In this document: one piece after another, positions 31,708 through 34,141 of the stretch
Numbering within the stretch: position 1 is the first letter of the stretch
Layout: every line of letters begins with the position of its first letter
Assembly (NCBI GenBank): GCA_902801585.1
Contig: CADCIU010000029.1
Location: 1-34,141 of the forward strand
Direction of reading: 5' to 3'
Length of the DNA stretch: 34,141 nucleotides
Source: an uncultured Lachnospiraceae bacterium
GTDB taxonomy: Bacteria; Bacillota_A; Clostridia; Lachnospirales; Lachnospiraceae
The notes under the pieces: generated by a model
Databases searched by the model: none
Told to the model about the DNA's origin: nothing
Seen by the model: the letters and a program-made list of their open reading frames with translations, nothing else
Made by a program: the position numbers and the translations under genes

Positions 31708-32949
31708 ATGAATGATACAACCGAAAGAGTGAACAGCGCGAATCCGAATCAAAGGTATAACAGAGAAAACCGGAATTTGAATCATCAGAGAATGAATGAT
31801 CAAGAACTGAACCGTCGGCAGATGAATATTCAGCAGATGAATCATCAGGGCGATCATCAAAGAGCCAATAACAATATGATACTCCTGACCGTTTTGACCT
31901 GGATCCTGGCCTGCATTGTTGTGGGTATGTGCGTAATGATGCTCTGGCCTGGCAAAAAAGGAACCATCTCGGGTATTGTCGCAGATAAAGATACCGGCAG
32001 CGCTGTCAAAGGCGTAACGGTCACTGCCACTGACAATGCAGGGAAGCGCTATACCGACCGCGAATGTATCGATACGACGGGGCATGACGGCTACTTTAAA
32101 TTGGAATTGCCCAATGGCTCTTATACGCTCGAGTTTGACGGAGTAGACCTGGGGTATGAGCTATACGTGTCACCCAAGAAGTACAAAATCAAATGGGGGG
32201 ATGAAACGGAACTGGACGAAATTGTCTACTTAACAAAAAAAGAAGGCACATCTGAGCCGGAGACGGAACCGGAGCCACAAACGGTACCGGAGACGGAACC
32301 GGAGACGGAGCCGGAGCCAGAACCACAGCCGGAGACGGAACCGGTATCGGAGCTGTTCACGATCGATCCAAACACGGTTGAAGATTACAGCGCCAATCTG
32401 GATCCTTATTACTATATCAATTATGAGTCCGATTACCCCGAGTTTTCGTTCAGATATCCGGCGAATCTCTTTAACCGCGTAGAAAGCAGCTATGACCCGA
32501 CCGGTTCTTATCTTGGAACAAATATTGAGACGCACACTTTCTATGGCAGCAAGGGCTCTCAATTGTCGTATTCCATTGCAAAGCGCGAAGACAGCTCGAG
32601 TTTAACCAAGAAGATCGACACTCTTATTACCAAAGCGGGAAATGAGATTACAAACAGCAAAACAGAACTCCAGAAGGAAGCCTTTGAGGATAAAGGTTTT
32701 GCAAGAGGTGTAGTAACCGGATTTGACAGAAAAGGATACGTGATCTATACACTTATTAAAGTCAATTCCAATTATGTGATGCAAATGAGAATAGAGTGCC
32801 CTCCTTACAAAAACGACAGCGACCGCGCCATAAAGCGGTATGTACAGGAGTGCATATCCAGATGGTGCGGATTCTCCAACAAAGATAAGGGCAATCCCCG
32901 CTCCTACGAGGAATTCAAAAAAGAGTACGATAAAAATCAGAAAAAATAA
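31708..32949 (+). CDS. Membrane-anchored protein with CarboxypepD_reg-like domain and Pro/Glu linker
   Basis: 413 residues. N-terminus 1-55 is very rich in Asn, Gln and Arg (QMN, QRMND, RRQMNIQQMN repeats) and probably cytoplasmic. A single membrane helix lies at 57-80. A carboxypeptidase-regulatory-like beta domain (about 85-175, GTISGIVADKDTGSAVKGVTV, then GYFKLELPNGSYTLEF) is followed by a Glu/Pro/Thr linker (about 180-215) and a C-terminal domain (about 216-413) that I cannot assign. Likely a type II surface protein. The coding DNA of the linker is a GAGACGGAACCG-type simple repeat. GAGG lies 8 nt before the ATG. It follows the FISUMP gene by 97 bp. Confidence 0.75.
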   Translation: MNDTTERVNSANPNQRYNRENRNLNHQRMNDQELNRRQMNIQQMNHQGDHQRANNNMILLTVLTWILACIVVGMCVMMLWPGKKGTISGIVADKDTGSAVKGVTVTATDNAGKRYTDRECIDTTGHDGYFKLELPNGSYTLEFDGVDLGYELYVSPKKYKIKWGDETELDEIVYLTKKEGTSEPETEPEPQTVPETEPETEPEPEPQPETEPVSELFTIDPNTVEDYSANLDPYYYINYESDYPEFSFRYPANLFNRVESSYDPTGSYLGTNIETHTFYGSKGSQLSYSIAKREDSSSLTKKIDTLITKAGNEITNSKTELQKEAFEDKGFARGVVTGFDRKGYVIYTLIKVNSNYVMQMRIECPPYKNDSDRAIKRYVQECISRWCGFSNKDKGNPRSYEEFKKEYDKNQKK

Positions 32950-33060
32950 ACGGACTCAGTGCTCTTTGTTTGGCATCCGGACATAGCCTTGCAGATGGCA
33001 GGGAAGAATATCTGAAAGAGATCACAGCACAAATGCAATGCACCGGAGGAAAGGAGAAGA

Positions 33061-33981
33061 ATGACAGCTGTCTCTGAAATCTACAGAATTCTGTGGTATT
33101 TTGCCGTTTACGCAGTTCTTGGATGGTGCGTGGAAGTGATCTACTGTACAGTGAAGATTGGGAAAGCCGTAAACAGGGGCTTTCTGAACGGACCGGTCTG
33201 TCCGGTATACGGATTTGGAATGCTCGCGATCTGCAAGGCCGTTGATTTACTTCCCATGGAGAGTATGGGGGAGATCCGCTTTGTTCCGCTATTCCTGGCG
33301 GGAATGGTGTTGGCATCTTTGGTTGAACTGATAGCGGGATGGAGCTTGTTCCATCTTTTCCACACTCGCTGGTGGGACTACTCGGACAGGCCGTTTAATA
33401 TCGGGGGCTATGTTTGCCTGCAGATGAGCCTGTTGTGGGGAACGGGAACGATCATCATGATCGACTTCATCCATCCTGTCACACAGAGGCTGACAGTGGA
33501 CATGATCCCGGTGCGGGCAGGATGGCTGATACTGGCCGTTTTTTATCTGGTTTTTGGCACAGACCTGATCATTACGGTTTCGATCATGGTTGGTCTTAAT
33601 AAGAGGCTGGCTCAGCTCGACGAACTTCGCGCATCTATGCGGACTGTCAGCGATTCGGTGAGCGAGTTGCTGGGAGAAAGTGCTCTGCAGACGCAGCAGA
33701 AGGTGGATGAGAATAAGGTGCAGGCGGCGCTTGCAAGAGCAGAGCTGCGGGATATCGCGGAAGAACGGAGAAGAGAGCTCCAAGACCGAGTACAGGAGCG
33801 GCGGAAAGAAAAAGACGAATATCTCAGAAAGCTGGAAGAGACACTCCACAAACAGCTCACATCCGGGAGGGTATTCGGACCAAGACGCCTTCTGCGGGCG
33901 TTCCCGGATTCCAAACACATGAGATACGGAGAGCTTTGGAAACTTCTTTCTGAAGAAATCAATGGAAAAAAGGAAGCGTAA
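33061..33981 (+). CDS. PF06541-type membrane protein (putative ABC transporter type IV)
   Basis: 306 residues. About five membrane helices in 1-175, including the family hallmark FLNGPVCPVYGFG (41-53), then a long basic coiled coil (about 176-275, RERRRELQDRVQERRKEKDEYL region) and a short tail. Members are called putative ABC transporter type IV or CmpB, but the role is unknown. The ATG has GGAGAAG close upstream in a GGAGGAAAGGAG run. It is the last gene of the window. Confidence 0.8.
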   Translation: MTAVSEIYRILWYFAVYAVLGWCVEVIYCTVKIGKAVNRGFLNGPVCPVYGFGMLAICKAVDLLPMESMGEIRFVPLFLAGMVLASLVELIAGWSLFHLFHTRWWDYSDRPFNIGGYVCLQMSLLWGTGTIIMIDFIHPVTQRLTVDMIPVRAGWLILAVFYLVFGTDLIITVSIMVGLNKRLAQLDELRASMRTVSDSVSELLGESALQTQQKVDENKVQAALARAELRDIAEERRRELQDRVQERRKEKDEYLRKLEETLHKQLTSGRVFGPRRLLRAFPDSKHMRYGELWKLLSEEINGKKEA

Positions 33982-34003
33982 CTTAAACGGGAGAGAAAAC
34001 CTG

Positions 34004-34012
34004 TGTTATAAT
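34004..34012 (+). promoter_or_regulatory. Extended -10 promoter before the terminal RNA
   Basis: TGT followed by TATAAT (34004-34012) is a TGN extended -10. A weak TTAAAC lies 18 bp upstream. It would start RNA at about 34019, exactly at the base of the stem described next. Confidence 0.65.
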
Positions 34013-34018
34013 AGCAAC

Positions 34019-34141
34019 GTAAATGTGATGTACCCACGGACAACTTCGTCGGCCGGGGCTTCGCGAGACTGATCAGCCTCGCAGGGTCAACACATACCCT
34101 CTATCCCCTGTTACAGGGATTACTTTTAAGATGCCTTCTTT
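34019..34141 (+). ncRNA. Structured RNA or leader of unknown class (cut by the window edge)
   Basis: Predicted by eye: an outer stem P1 pairs 34023-34035 with 34084-34095 (5 bp, an A-A mismatch, 2 bp, one bulge, 4 bp). Inside lie a small hairpin around 34039-34050 and a clear hairpin GCGAG (34063-34067) with CTCGC (34078-34082). A further hairpin CCCTG/CAGGG follows at 34106-34118. It starts just after an extended -10. It could be a riboswitch or attenuator leader of a gene beyond the window, or a stand-alone RNA. I could not match it to a class I know. Confidence 0.4.

Overview
The window looks like a chromosomal segment from an anaerobic, saccharolytic Bacillota, most likely class Clostridia and Lachnospiraceae-like. 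The reasons are a trimeric [FeFe] hydrogenase, a PTS controlled by a PRD-type activator, strong AGGAGG ribosome-binding sites, a large Big_2-repeat surface protein with a HNW...CxVCG module, and PF06541-type and FISUMP-type proteins. This is inferred from gene content; no rRNA or tRNA gene was seen.

Left part (1-4640, all minus strand): a hexitol (glucitol/sorbitol) PTS locus. It holds a 636-aa multidomain activator (HTH-PRD-PRD-EIIB-EIIA), a single polypeptide fusing the SrlA and SrlE permease subunits, and the start of a sorbitol-6-phosphate dehydrogenase-like SDR that runs off the left edge. The fusion linker contains a 30-bp tandem repeat. The permease promoter sits inside a palindrome and has an inverted pair of 12-bp sites 60 bp apart. 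No EIIA(Gut) gene is visible.

Redox part (4758-18984, minus): hydC-hydB-hydA, an electron-bifurcating-type [FeFe] hydrogenase. It has a sigma-A-like promoter overlapping a possible Rex site and ends in a rho-independent terminator. Downstream on the same strand are a PfkB-family sugar kinase, a 1932-aa secreted Big_2 protein and a 936-aa iron-sulfur/FAD oxidoreductase of the GltD/NfnB-like type. These last three may be separate transcription units.

Middle (19140-21000): a 4-TM membrane protein, an alpha/beta hydrolase and a tyrosine-phosphatase-like gene are interspersed with REP-like palindromes. All of these share the core GGGACGGTTCT, but the core is enclosed by two different self-complementary stems.

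Right part, plus strand: an ECF sigma factor is translationally coupled to a membrane protein and followed by an ABC-2 exporter (21911-25138). Next come a FlK-like thioesterase and a two-gene ChrA-type transporter (25243-26831). A complete tiny minus-strand gene follows, with an extended -10, an SD, 30 codons and a terminator (26891-27106). A lipoprotein-Nudix pair and a membrane-anchored glycerophosphodiesterase lie on the minus strand (27177-30372). After a divergent intergenic region come an unusual HEAT-like/FISUMP protein whose C-terminus resembles a diversity-generating-retroelement variable region, a membrane-anchored proline/glutamate-rich protein and a PF06541 membrane protein (30663-33981). 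The window closes on an extended -10 promoter followed by a foldable RNA leader of unknown class (34004-34141).
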